Source: Penelope pileata (taxonomy: Eukaryota > Chordata > Aves > Galliformes > Cracidae). From it: a stretch of 64,000 bases of DNA. Position 1 is the first letter of the stretch; each line of letters starts with the position of its first letter. Below, piece by piece: positions 1 to 11,449 of this stretch. The stretch is taken from contig WBMW01003205.1 in the NCBI GenBank assembly GCA_013396635.1, positions 189,746-253,745 of the forward strand, written 5' to 3'. The position numbers and the translations under genes were made by a program. The notes beneath the pieces are model-generated. The model was not told the origin of the DNA, ran no database searches, and worked only from the letters and a program-made list of their open reading frames with translations.

Positions 1-2389
1 CAGGCACAGAGGAAAGGAGAATGAGAAGGAGAAGGGAGAAGAAAAAGAGGAGGCAGTGCACAGGCCATGCCAAGATTCATTATTGCAACAAGATGCACAG
101 GTTGTAGGTTAGCTTTCTAAGCAGGTAACACTTGCAGTGATAGAGAGGAGCACATACCTTATCTGAATCTCTCAGTAACACCACGTAGTCCTGGAGAGCA
201 ATAAGTGAAGGGAATCATGTCATGTCTAGGCTACTCTTGAGTCTCTCAGCGGGCTCCCCTGCCTGAATACTTTTGTGAAAACAGTGTAGTGTCTTACTTA
301 TTGCAATAGCAGAGGACTTGGAGTGCTACTATTATTATTTGTTACTAGTTATGACTATCCCAAGCTCCAGCTCAGACACTGAACATGATTAAGCTCCCTA
401 GTGTCAATACCTTTCCCTTTATCTTGTCTCTTTCTGTCTGCATTCCTCCAAAATAATCATCCTAAATTTGCAGGAGACAGTTGCATGTAATGTCTTCCTC
501 TTATTGTGTGCGATAAAAAGGTGGAACCATAGTTAGCAAGGCCGGCTATGAATCTTCCACTTTAAGATGACGAGGTACCAGCTTGCTGCTACAGCATAAC
601 TTTAGTACTCTCTTATTTATGTTGCAGGAGACAATATTAATTCCTTCAAAATAATATCTTGTAAATCCAAGTGCAGATCTCTGTGGTCCCTCACAGGGAA
701 GTCACAAAAAAGCAAATCCTGCTGAAAGAATTATGTTCTTTCTGTAAAGAAAGTGGAGTTTCAGATTTTTTCTCTTTACTGCTATGTCATCTTTTCTATT
801 TTTCCGAGGCCATTGTTCATAATCATAAGACCACCACTCACAGCTTCTGGACATTCTGGACAGCATCCAGCTACACTAGAATGAAGAGCACAAGCATTTG
901 CATTTGGATGCCTCAAATTTATCTTCCTCTTCTGAGACTTTTACTTTATCATTGGTCACCATCATGACAAATATGGCAGCATCTCTGATATGGAAGAGCA
1001 GGCTGCTCTGTGGAGTGGAGCTGGCACAGTCAGGATGCCAGCCACTTCCACCAGGAACAGTACGCTTGGTTCAGTCCCCTTGCCTGCTCAGGGAAGGAAG
1101 GAATATATTCACAAATCCACACATTGCCTGCCCAGTTTTTCCAAGGAAGATTTTATACATGTGACATACTGAGCTTAACTGCATACTCAGCCTTCTGCAA
1201 GACAGAAGAGAGCTTGGTTCACCACACCCATCGAAGTCGAACTTCAGAGCTGAACGCTGAAGCGCTTGCCAAGGCCTTCCTTCTGCAGGCTTCAGGAGCA
1301 GCACTTTGAACTGAACAAAATATACAAGTAAGCATTTAACTCTCAGCTATGTGCAACAGAATCATCCAGACCAAGCTACAGAATGTCCACACAATATTCC
1401 GGAACTATGGAGAAAAAATGCTGGCCTGTGAGTACTTTGTAGACTCACTTGTGACTGTGCTTGTGAAGGACATGTTTGTACAAGAAATTATGGAAAGCGC
1501 ACAATATTGTCTGGAAATAAATAAGCCCTCAAGGGTGCAGCCGTTGTTACAGAGAGAGGCTAAAAAAAACACCGTTTGCAACATGTATCCTTACTTTTAC
1601 ACTGTACCTTCCAATAAGCTGAGGTATTGGAAGTTCCTCATTCTTACATGAAAGAATATATTCAAAACTTACTCTTCTTAAGACATCTGTTTTTCTTTCC
1701 AGTGCTGAGTGAAAATTTTAAAAAAAGGAAAAAAGCACCAAAGGAAAAGAATATGAAATACTTTCACATCTAAACTGGAATCCTCACAGTGATGGCAAAC
1801 TGGGGACACTCAAAACAACGTCAAATTTTAAGATGTTAAGAGGGTTTTCCCCACTAATGTTTTAACATCTTTTTTTCCCCCTCACAATGAAAAAATAGTT
1901 CTTATAACTAAACTAGTTATTTAGTCAATTTCAGACTAAAACAGCATACTCCAAGCTACCTAGCTGCATTGAAATGAAATCTGCATATCTTTTAAAGATA
2001 AAGAATGTAACAACACCCCTTCAGAGAGCAGGTAAGCCATACATTACTAACTTATATTCAAAAGTATGTGTTCTGTAGGGAGAGGGAGGACATATAGGAA
2101 GTAAATGTGTGTTCATGGTAGTGTAACTCAACCCTCTTCTCTGCTGTTCTCTTCTCCTGGCATAAGGGTGGATGTAATTCTATTCATGTATTATTGATAG
2201 GCCCAAAAGCCTGCCAAGCTAGCCTGCTTTTTTTGTGACAGTCAAAGGAGGGTACATGGATGGCACCTCTCACTGCTCCGGGCTCTGCTTTCATTAAGAA
2301 CATTTTCTGCCTGTTCTCCAAGGGCACCCTCTGTCAGAGACTGCCACACAATAAAAAAAAATACGGCTTTGAAGTCCAGTGAATAGAAA
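1..2389. other. Gene-free unique sequence
   Basis: No gene or recognised repeat is seen here. Several short frames overlap one another at 670-1310 and one 100-codon frame lies at 1349-1651, but none resembles a known protein and none has convincing gene structure. The part around 990-1310 is a little richer in G+C and CpG than its surroundings (for example near 1228-1266), which explains why several frames stay open there. Confidence 0.5.
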
Positions 2390-2700
2390 CAAAATGAATT
2401 AGCGTTCAGGTGTTCGTGCAACCTGATTACAAAGGCCCAATTCAGTGGTGTCCTTCACACCTTTTTACTTGTCCTGCATAATCTCGACACATCTTTTAGG
2501 CTCTCTGCCTTTCTAGTTCCCCTCTTTCCCGCTTCCTCCCATCCCTTTATTTCCTAATGCTTGCAGGTCCTCCAGGAAGACGCAAGCACTTACAGTTGTT
2601 GAGTGATTAAATATTTATAATCAGGGCAATGAGTGAGGTGTTGAATAATAAATGCTAAGGTTGAGGCGGCCTTAGATAATTTCTGTAGATTTCTTCATCC
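2390..2700. promoter_or_regulatory. Candidate enhancer-like segment
   Basis: This stretch stands out by its mixed, non-repetitive composition and clustered motif-like words. It has a TCF/LEF-type core (acaaagg, 2429-2435), a T-box half site (ttcacacct, 2454-2462) and an AT-rich homeodomain-like part (about 2606-2660). No transcript or gene is seen. Such motifs are short and occur by chance, so the call is only that this is one of the more regulatory-looking parts of the window. Cross-species conservation would decide it. Confidence 0.2.
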
Positions 2701-2760
2701 ACAGCCTCTTTTATTCTAAGGCAAAATCCTTTTAATTAACAAAAACTTTTTTTTCTTTTT

Positions 2761-2769
2761 TTTCCTTCT

Positions 2770-2801
<32 letters not shown>

Positions 2802-2802
2802 T
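2761..2802. repeat. Pyrimidine-rich (TTC)n simple repeat
   Basis: A run of about seven TTC units lies between T-rich flanks, forming a pure pyrimidine tract of about 40 bases on the + strand. A short (TA)7 tract follows at 2949-2962. Confidence 0.85.
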
Positions 2803-3954
2803 TAACAGCTGTGACAGCTGATAGTCCTTTATCACTGTTTTGTTCATGAACTTTGACCCTGAGACAGTGCTAGAGCTGTCATTAAAACCTTAGATAGACA
2901 TGCATAAAATTTACATTTGTTGTTGCTTGCTCACATTTGGATTTCTTTATATATATATATATGAATCTGTATTTTTACCCACATTCACTCAAACCCTCTA
3001 CATCAGCTAGGTATCTAGTAAAGAAACTAACATCTGTAATACATTGTCAGTCACCTATTGGGGACATTTGTAGCATGTTGTGATGGGGATGATGAATGAC
3101 TCATAAAAAGCTTCTTTATAGAGGTGCAACTGTAGATAACAGTTACAAAACAGACAGAATGGTTAGATTATCCACAGGCTTCTCTTACTCTTGAATATCT
3201 CTCCTTGCCCTCCTTAATCTCCCTAACTGATGGCAATGGGACTAGAAGTTTTTTGAATCTTATTTTCCAAAAAACCTTCAAAAAAGATTTGTTCCTAGAA
3301 TCATGCAAAAATTTCAGTTTGGAAGAAAGAAGGTTTCTTTTTCTTTAAGAAAGATTTTGGACACCAGTGGTATGGACAAGAACCTGTAAAAAAAAATGCT
3401 TCATGAGATCAGAAGTCCAGCAGCAAGTAAAAATCATTTTCTTTCCCCTCTCTCCTTCCTGTTGCATTCACTCTCATGACTATGCAAAAGGCTGATTTGT
3501 CATTTCTGAATGCTGGATTTGGCTGAGAACTGATGGTATAACACAGTTAAAGTAAAATACAAGGCAACATCTCCTGTAAGTGAGGGTTTGCAGACACCTA
3601 CATGAAATGACCAGAAGTAAGAAAAATGTGTTCAACAAGAGGATTTGGGCAAACAGTAAAAGTCATCTGACAGTAAAGAGCTTTGATGCATTTCGGTGTC
3701 AGAGGTGACTTATTCTGGAGCATAAAACCAACTGTTAGAGAAGCATTAGGAATGCTGTGGTCTGCCTCCAATTATGTCACTCCGTTACGATGGGTTTATC
3801 ACTAACTCCTTTCAAAATGAGTATTACTGTACTTCCCCATGTGACAACATGGTTCTGAATCTTAGTAAATAAATGATCTATAATATTTTGCGGTCTTTAA
3901 ATCAGAAAGGAACTGTAAAACACTCAAAATTCAAAGGAAATTCATGATTTCTCT

Positions 3955-4372
3955 CTCTGCTCCTTCCCTCTCACACTTTTCCCCTGCTGCAGGACAGGCT
4001 CTCTCCCACAGGCCACAACTCCTTCAGGATATAACCACCTGCCTCAGCTTGGTTCTTTCAATGGGCTGCAGTGTGGTGTCTTCTCTAAGATCACTTCCTC
4101 CTCAGCTTCCCTCTTCGTTTGGTGTTCCGTCTGCTGCTTCTAGGTTTTTTTGTTCCTTCCTCTGTGCAATATTTTCTGCCCTTTATAAAAATGTTTTCAC
4201 ACTGGTGGGCACAGCTGTTTCTGACAGTCTGTCCATTGCAGAGCTGGCTGGAGCTGGCTGCAACTGGCTGCAACCCTCTGTGTTCAGCACTGGGCAGTCA
4301 TGGGCCTCTTCTCACAGAGGTCAGGCCTGCAGCCTCCCTGCAGCCTACACTTTTCCATGGTCACCCAATACG
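3955..4372. mobile_element. Decayed bird dispersed repeat (probably LTR-retrotransposon derived)
   Basis: The order of short landmarks matches a repeat I recognise from many bird genomes. It has a 'cctgctgcaggacaggctct' start (3983-4002), a 'ggccacaactcct' block, 'atgggctgcag', a T-rich middle leading to 'aaaatgttttcaca', a 'gagctggctgg' region, 'ttctcacagagg', and an end at 'cacccaatac' (near 4362-4371). Intact copies are more GC-rich, and this one has drifted by many substitutions and small deletions. A 145-codon open frame (3944-4381) is an accidental product of the low stop frequency in this GC-richer sequence and is not a gene. In bird genomes this repeat is often found with endogenous retrovirus sequence, but I cannot name the family or the sense strand with certainty. 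Confidence 0.6.
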
Positions 4373-4379
4373 ATCTATT

Positions 4380-7300
4380 AAGTTTAGCAATAAAGTACGT
4401 TTTGAGAAACCTGTAATCTAATGTGCTTTGGCTGGACAGTGATGAGGAATATTTGTACTGATTTATTCTGTTGTTTAACTTTCTCAGATATAAATATAGA
4501 TCCAGTGAAATTAAGTTGTCCTCTTAAGCTCAGTCATTGAAATACAAAAGGGAATAGGGGCTGGGTTAAAATCAAAACATCATCACACTGGTGGTTTTCT
4601 CTGAAATGAAAACAATACTGCTGGTCGGGTCACATTATCTCATATTACTATATTACCTATCATTATGTTAGGTAATTTGAAATAGCGTGACATCCAAAAG
4701 AAAGCACGAGTTGAGACTGGTGTTTCAAGGTGGAAAATGGTGACATCCTGGTGGACTAAAAAGGCCACCAAGGATGAAAATATTTGCTCTGTTTATGTGA
4801 ACAACTCTAAACACTGGTGAATTGCAGCAACAGAAGTAGCATGCTGAGTTTTCTGGAGGATTTTTTCTTCTTTTAGCTGAATGCTGCTTATATTTTAATC
4901 TTTTTCTCCTACCCAGTTTCATCTACCTGTTGCATCTCACCAGACTTCAAGACCTCAGTACTTATAAAGTTCACATAAATGTTTGGTCAAGTGCATGGGC
5001 CATTTGTTTCTAGAAAGATGGGGGAAAACAACGGATCCTGTATGATGATGCTTGCAGGAACCAATCTAGACTGTAAACTATAGGGCAGCCTACATCTTTG
5101 TAGCAATTGCTGTGGCATCTGTCCCTGTGACATGCCATAAAATGAATGTGTTCCAACTAATATGATTCGTCATATCTTTTTGGTATTTGAAGAAGGAAAA
5201 ATCATCCCTAAGTCAATTTTTTTGAAGTTAATTCAACTATTTAAGCTTTGTTTTCTCAGACTCTTCTGCTCCCTTTTCACAGTATTTTCCAGTTCCAGAA
5301 CTGGGTACTTGGGACGCTCGGACAGCTTCTGGCTGCAAAATGCCATAAACCCCTTGTTTCAGTGGAATTGCTTCTGGTTTTCACTGAGGTAAAAAATGAG
5401 TCCAGATCTACAGAAGAAACTCTGTAGGTTGGCCATTTATAGCACCTATCTGTATTTTGGTATGTATAAGACATTACAGAGTTCGGACTGTGTTATCCAT
5501 TCAGAAAGGTGGAAAGATGCCTCAAGGTACACAAGGTTTATGTCCCCTTCAATATATGGTCTTCTGCTCTGAGTTACCTATTATTCTTACAACTGAGTCC
5601 AGTTTTGAAACAGTTAAAATGCTTTCAAGGAATTTCTTTCCTAATGAGCATTTCGGCTGTATATGTTGGATAGCATCCTTTGTGCAGAGAAGTGTAAGAG
5701 ATTTCATCTGAGTGTTAAGCTTTGGAAGGAGACAATGCAGAACAGAGAACTTGTGACTAGACAAAATCTTAATTCTCTGCCTCACTCAGCCACTGATTTG
5801 ATAGCAAAGTAGTTAAACACCCTCTTTCTCCACTACACTTACAATTTTCTGGAGCTGGAACCACCACTTCACATCCACTTAAGCATCTCCTGCCAGAAAC
5901 AGTCAGATCTCAGTTAAGACTTCTAGGTGACATTATAATCTGAAATTGTTAATAACAATAATAATAACAGCAATAAGGTAAATACCACATGAAAAAGACA
6001 TTCAGAACTCTACTGTAAATATCTCAAGTTCAAGCACAACCTCCAGATTTATTAACCAATCTCACTTTATGAAAAGAAAATGAAAACCACTTGCATGTTT
6101 AAATTATGTCAGGGGCTCAATGCAAAATCTGCATAAATATTTGACTATAATATTTCTCTCCCGATAGTATTCATTCATGTAATAATTCATGCTTCTCAGT
6201 TTCCCTTTGTCAGACTCATCTCTACAACAGCTTTCAGGAACCCTGAGATGGTGCATTATGGTTGTAGCAGCAGTGTGCATGCTACAACTAGAGCAATGGA
6301 TGGTAAAAGGTTACTTAGAATGGACTCCTAATTTTGTTTCCTCTCCCCACCACGGGGTAATTGCTAAACCACCAAGAGCTAAACAGATCTTTCACCAGAT
6401 GCCAAGGCTGCTGCTAAGTTCCAGACATGTCTTTCCCAGTAGGGGCCACTACAGAGCATTAAATAGGAAGACTGGGAAGAGAAAATGAGTACAGTATAAC
6501 AGAAGGAACCAGGTAAATATGAAAAATGCTTCACTGGAAGATTAATCCTTCCGGTAGTCCACCGTTAAAGTAATAAAAGGTTTATGATTCATTTCTTACA
6601 TTATAATGGAGGAGGCAATTAGTAATTACTGGATTTATAGTATTTGTTGTGTTAACTCAGCCAATAAAATACACAGCAAAACTGTTTTTCTGAAGCACAT
6701 TCATTGCAAAGTAATGTTCTTGAAACACTAAAAATGCAATCTAGTGCACTGCACTTCATATGTTATTACAGAAAGAAAGATGGTTCTCCAACATACACTG
6801 AGGTATTAAGAACTCAATTTTTTTCTCAATTTTTTCAATGCAATTTTTTCCCAAAGAAAGATTAAACAATCTAACTTTGGTAATAAGATTTAGCACAAAA
6901 ATCCACAGCTGCTTAATGTCTATTGTTAAAAAACTAAGCACGCTTTCTCAATCAAACTACCACATCTTTCCCTTTAATGTACAATCAAGTTTGGGTCTTT
7001 TCTTAGCATAAGGGAATGGCCAGACTCAGGCTGTTTTCAGTGGCTAGTGTCATTTCCTTTTTATCTGCCCTAAAAATACTCTTTATTTCCACTGAAGTAC
7101 TTCATTAAAATATTATTTCCTTCAGCAGTATTTTTCTTGTGCTATGAATTGAAATTCCATTATTATACATTGTTCAATTGCAAGTAAAGGTTTATGCTCT
7201 GGTAGTGCTACAAAGTAAATTTTATATTAAAATTTCTCTTAATATACAGCAAAAATTTTAACATTAATTTACAAAAACTAAAAAGTAATGTTTCTGGTAC

Positions 7301-8640
7301 TTCCTTGTATCTCACCTACATGTGTCTAGGAGCTCAAGAGCTAAAAAATTAATTGATTCGTAATATATCCGTGATCCATTTTTGGGCCTCTGTCCATGAT
7401 CTAAATTAAATATGCAGAATAATAGGAGACACATGACTTTCCATCCAGCAAACACAATTGTCTCTCACTTAAGACAAAGGAAATAATCTAATAAACACTC
7501 ATATAGTGGGACCCTACAGACAGAGAGGGAAAATGGAAAGAGGATGGAAAGAGATGAAGCTTGAGGAACCCCCTCTAACTTCCACCATTAAATGAGGAGT
7601 TTTTCTAAATCACAATGAAGGGGATAATCTTCACGAAATTTAATGTTGCCTGTGCTCCTGCTACTATGTTTTCCATACATTCCGTAAGTATTTGTGTTAT
7701 ACTTGCAAAAATAAGATTGACTTTCTCTCCATGAAAAAAATCTAGTTATACAAACCTAGGCAAGAACAGTCCTGTAATGATGCCCTTCCAAAAGCTCCAA
7801 AAACAGAGCTCAGAGTTATATTGTCAGGTTGTGCACTCCTCAGAGTTTCAATAAAAACTATTTCCCCATCTGAATATGTAGCTCTGTCAAATCAAAAATG
7901 AAAGCGGTCGATCTTGTCAACTGTTTCTATCAAAAATGTTTTTCTGACAAGGCAGAATTATCATAATTATGGACTTAAATTTCTGCTATGAAATCAAGGT
8001 CACTAGAGTAAGAGCTGTTAGAAAATTTGAAATGGTTAAAATATCAAAGTGAATTCAATTTCTTCACCGGAACTTTTTTCTGAACAGATTATCTTCAGAA
8101 TTTTGCTTGGTAACATTGATTTTCAGTTCCAATATGAAAAGCAAAACAAACATAACTGATTATTTTTTAAGACCATAAAATAATCCTACACAAATGAAAA
8201 ATCTACTACAAATGTATTATTTTTTACATTGGAAGAAATCTTATAAACCTAGCATGTAAACAAACCCAAAAATAGTAGTCATACAGCATACTCTTTACCA
8301 TTGCTGCCTTTATACAGTTTCACACCTAATGAACAGCGTATTTTCCTTGCTTGTTATTTTTTAACAAACAGTTAATCTAATAACAGATAATGATTATACA
8401 AATCTCTTTACACAAATTTCACAGAATCTAGCTGGAGACGGAAGGGAAAAAGTTAAGTTTGCAACCCCTTCTTGTGCAGTCCCATTGAAAGGACGACAAA
8501 TTTGTCTGGTTGCAATATGTAATAAACAACCCTATGGAAAAAAAAAAAAAAGCAGAAACTCACAGCATCTGCTTTGCAAACTTAAATAATTTGGCTATTT
8601 AAATTGTTTTGTTTGGTCTATTGCATATGGCAAAATGATC
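4380..8640. other. Gene-free AT-rich unique sequence
   Basis: No gene is seen. There are minor simple runs: an (AAT)n-like patch near 5948-5967 and a 14-base poly-A at 8538-8551. At 6613-6632 two TAATT cores lie close together, a homeodomain-like pair. Near 5066-5100 there is a weak likeness to an ancient LINE tail that I do not call. Confidence 0.5.
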
Positions 8641-8764
8641 CAATTGATGCACTCAGCACCATCAGTATCTCATTTTTAAGAACTAATCTGTTCTCTTCCC
8701 TCCCCCTCCCCATGTTGATGGAAGATCAGTTTAATATCTGAATCGCTGGCAGTGCGCTTGAGTG

Positions 8765-8806
8765 CTAGTGAGTCAGCTAGAAGGGAATGCTCCCTCTGAG
8801 TCAGTG
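8765..8806. promoter_or_regulatory. Paired AP-1 motifs
   Basis: Two exact TGAGTCA heptamers occur at 8769-8775 and 8797-8803, 28 bases apart. TGAGTCA is the classical AP-1 (Fos/Jun) site, and the first continues as TGAGTCAGC, which also resembles a Maf half site. They sit in a locally GC-richer island (about 8690-8850) within AT-rich DNA. An enhancer is plausible but unproven. Confidence 0.3.
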
Positions 8807-8879
8807 CGGAGCCAGCCTCCCAGCATGGTGCTTGGGGACACTCTGGTGCTTGAGCTGCAATCATTTAGATCAGAGAAAA

Positions 8880-9224
8880 CCAAAGCTCTGAACAGTTGCG
8901 GTCACTTGAGATCAGATGGAAAAAACTGAGATATTACGCCAGCATCCTCAGCAAACTCAAAAGAAGACAATTGCACTAGGCCAGATCTGCAAACACTCTG
9001 CCAAAAAGCCTGGTGAGATAAAGATAGTTGTCTTTGTTTTCTGTCATTAAAGAGTCAAGCTGGGTTGTTTTTTTTTGTTTGTTTGTTTATTTGTAAGGAA
9101 CTATGTAAAAGTTGTTATATTCCACACCAGAAGTGATTTCATTTCAGTGCTACAGAAAATGATTCTGGTATGGATAAACTGGTAGGATTTCACATGACAA
9201 GGAATAAATCAGTCCTAGCTGTGC
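8880..9224. other. Gene-free unique sequence with (GTTT)n tract
   Basis: Nothing gene-like is seen. A T-rich stretch with about three GTTT units lies at 9067-9092. Confidence 0.5.
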
Positions 9225-9260
9225 TTTTGCATTGATTTCAGTGAAGTTTAGAGCAGTCCC
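9225..9260. repeat. Relic of an ancient amniote repeat ('ttttgcattgatttcagtg' type)
   Basis: The phrase at 9225-9245 followed by 'gagcagtccc' resembles a common amniote dispersed repeat, abundant in turtles and crocodilians, whose conserved part reads roughly 'gccattgacttcaatgg' followed by a 'gatcaggccc' type end. Only about 35 bases are recognisable. It lies just upstream of a second ancient repeat at 9356. Confidence 0.35.
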
Positions 9261-9355
9261 AGAGTTTTTAAAGCAACTATAAATCATCTGGTGGAAAATA
9301 AAAGATATTTAATCACAAATGAGTTATCCTTCCAGAAACTACCATTTTTTCCCCT

Positions 9356-9515
9356 GATCTGCAAGCTCTTTGCAGCAGGAACCAGATTTTTTTTATGTGT
9401 GTTCACCCAGTGCATAGCACAATTGGCTCTTCTGGGCTTTGGAATTATGCATCTCAGCAAAGCTATAACAACAGAGATAACCCTGATGACAATTATATCC
9501 ATAATAATAAATTCA
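9356..9515 (+). mobile_element. Ancient amniote LINE 3' tail (CR1/L2/L3-like)
   Basis: The sequence follows the well-known order of an old amniote LINE tail. It has 'ctgcaagctctttgcagcagg' style text with 'gcaggaaccaga' (9374-9386), a T-rich spacer with 'tgtgtgttcacccagtgcatagcacaa' style text (9396-9422), then 'ctcttctgggctttgg' and finally an 'ataataataa' tract (9501-9510). In turtles the matching part reads as 'aagctctttggggcagggac', then 'cctagcacaatgg', then a run of aat repeats. A second copy of the same family lies on the opposite strand at 59975-60160. It is a dead fragment with no coding capacity. Confidence 0.7.
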
Positions 9516-9519
9516 ACTC

Positions 9520-10390
9520 TTTCCAGTAAATAACACATATAATTATTACACTCCATTTCTGTTTATTATTCAAGTATTTTTAGTTTCTCTTAACAAAAGT
9601 TCATGTCACTGACAATGCAGCCAATTAAATACACAAAAATGAACATCTGCAAAATTCCCAGCCAAAAGGAAAGCTCTAATTCTTTCTTGCTTCAAGAAAG
9701 AAGGACATACTGACAAAGAATATTTTTCATTCTAAAATACTCCAACTCTTGTTGTGACCATCATCCCCCTCATTCACATAGTTGCATAGTTAGTTGGCAA
9801 TTTACTAGAGATTCACTGTGTGCACAGAAAACTGTCTGACAATTGGTTCAGCGAACACGACATTAACTCTAAAATTTTGAAGTGATTCAAGGTGCACAGG
9901 TCAGGGAAAAGAGAGAATTGTATTTGAAGTAAAACAAATAAACATTTATTTTAGGCTGTATTGACATGGAAGAGTATGTCTCCTGATGTGTGAAGTTTGA
10001 ATGAAACTCTTTTTCCACAAGCATAAAAAAAGCACTCCCAGACATTCTGACAAATGACTCCTTGCCCAAACAATCTGCTCCAAATCTCTCAAAAGTTAGT
10101 CAAAGCCTCTAACAAAATGTTGGACAGCTGAGCATTGGTGGAGCAGACAGTGAAGTATAGCCCATGACACCCAGTGATATGTTTTGGAGTAAAAGCCTTG
10201 CCCAGGGGTAGCCGTGTCCAGGTGTGCTGCCAGGCTGCCTTGGTGCTATGGGCATTTGTAGGGCAGCTTAAGAGACAGGGGAGGGCTGGATTACACAGTG
10301 AGTTGAAAAAATTATAGAGTTCATTTTTGTGACTGCCTATATTCACCTCAGCATCACGTAGCTTTCCAGGAGCAAACCCTTACCTAGTTG
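9520..10390. other. Gene-free unique sequence
   Basis: No gene or recognised repeat. The slightly GC-richer part at 10120-10290 matches nothing I know. Confidence 0.45.
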
Positions 10391-10425
10391 AAAAGTTTTG
10401 CCACTGATTTTAATGTAAGCCTTAA
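10391..10425. repeat. Relic of the 'gttttgccactgattttaatg' amniote repeat
   Basis: The phrase at 10394-10415 resembles the 'gttttgccattgacttcaatgg' core of an ancient amniote dispersed repeat; the core at 14170-14221 is clearer. The match is short and the call is tentative. Confidence 0.3.
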
Positions 10426-10429
10426 GGAG

Positions 10430-11370
10430 CTCTGGAGGGGGTCTTTGTATGGACAATCCATTTAGGGAATTTCACCATCCTTCAATAGCATGATCCTGGC
10501 AAGGGGAGGAGAAATCATTTAAGGATCAAGGGAAACAACAGCAACAAACAAACACCTTTTGGCTGTTTTTGATTCTGCAAATTCTGTATGTACTTGTATA
10601 GTGAAATATATTACCCTCACATAGCAAGCATTTTATTCAACAACATGATGTAAACAGCTAATTTTGTCCTTTTTTTCAAGGACTGGGAGTGCTTTGGATG
10701 AAAGAAGGTGAGGGGGGCAGAAATACTGGGATGAGTGAAATGTAGGAGAGGAAATGTACGAAGAGAGAAATCAGAACATAATAAGGCTACAGAAAGAGCA
10801 GCTGATAAAAAAAGATAAGCATTAAAGAGGAAATTAAAAAACAACTATCCTCTTGGAATTAATCAAGAAACAAGAACATGTATGCCTGTAGTAACATCTC
10901 CATATCCCATTGGCAGTTCCTCCAAGATTCAGGGTGTTCCCTGAGTCCTGGCTGACATCCAGCCTGGGTAATTATACTTTACTTACATAAAATTCCCCTT
11001 GCAGTTTCAATTGGACACCTCTTCGCATCCCAAACTGTTCTACAATGTGGTTATGTGTGCTTAACAGCAGAGATGGCTGCATTTCAGCAGGGAGAAAAGT
11101 TATGTTTTTATATAGTTCATATACTATGTTGTAAAGCAACTGGTACCCTTCCGCATCCAATGTGCTCTACACATTATGTTATCAGTAGTATGCAAGTTAT
11201 TAGGAGAAATTGTATACCGTCATTATTATCTACTGAGACAATAAATTCTGTGTTAAGTAGGGTCTAAGCTAAATCACAGTGCCATAGTAGTGCTCAGATG
11301 GAATTGAATGGCACAGTTACAAAAGTAAATGAACAAGTCAGTGTGGATATAGCTGTAAAAAGTATATCAA
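10430..11370. other. Gene-free unique sequence
   Basis: No gene, promoter or repeat recognised. Confidence 0.45.
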
Positions 11371-11444
11371 AGGTCCAGATCCTCAGCGTAAGTAACATGA
11401 ATTCATAGAAGCTCAGCTATTTACACCAGTGTGGAATCTGTCTC
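11371..11444. repeat. Ancient palindromic amniote repeat
   Basis: The left end reads 'ggtccagatcctcagcg' and the right end 'atttacaccagtgtggaatc'. This matches an imperfectly palindromic element common in turtle and crocodilian genomes, with arms like 'cagatcctcagctggtgtaaa' around a 'gctccattgaagtcaatgg' centre. The centre is recognisable here as 'ttcatagaagctcagc'. The arms are diverged but still pair as CAGAT...CC...CA. A second copy is at 24086-24140. It is probably a long-dead short nonautonomous element. Confidence 0.6.
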
Positions 11445-11449
11445 ACAAA

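Noticed and set aside
1349..1651. 100-codon frame beginning MCNRIIQTKL
   Set aside because: No family resemblance and no gene structure. Such frames are expected by chance in 64 kb.
3670..3712. 'gtaaagagctttgatgc' resembling the L2/MIR 'gtaaagcgctttgagatc' tail
   Set aside because: Only about 17 bases resemble it and the upstream SINE body is absent.
3944..4381. 145-codon open frame as a gene
   Set aside because: It lies inside the dispersed bird repeat. The protein is low-complexity (Ser/Leu/Ala-rich) and fits no family.
5064..5105. 'gactgtaaactatagggcagc' resembling a LINE tail
   Set aside because: The following conserved parts of that tail are not found.
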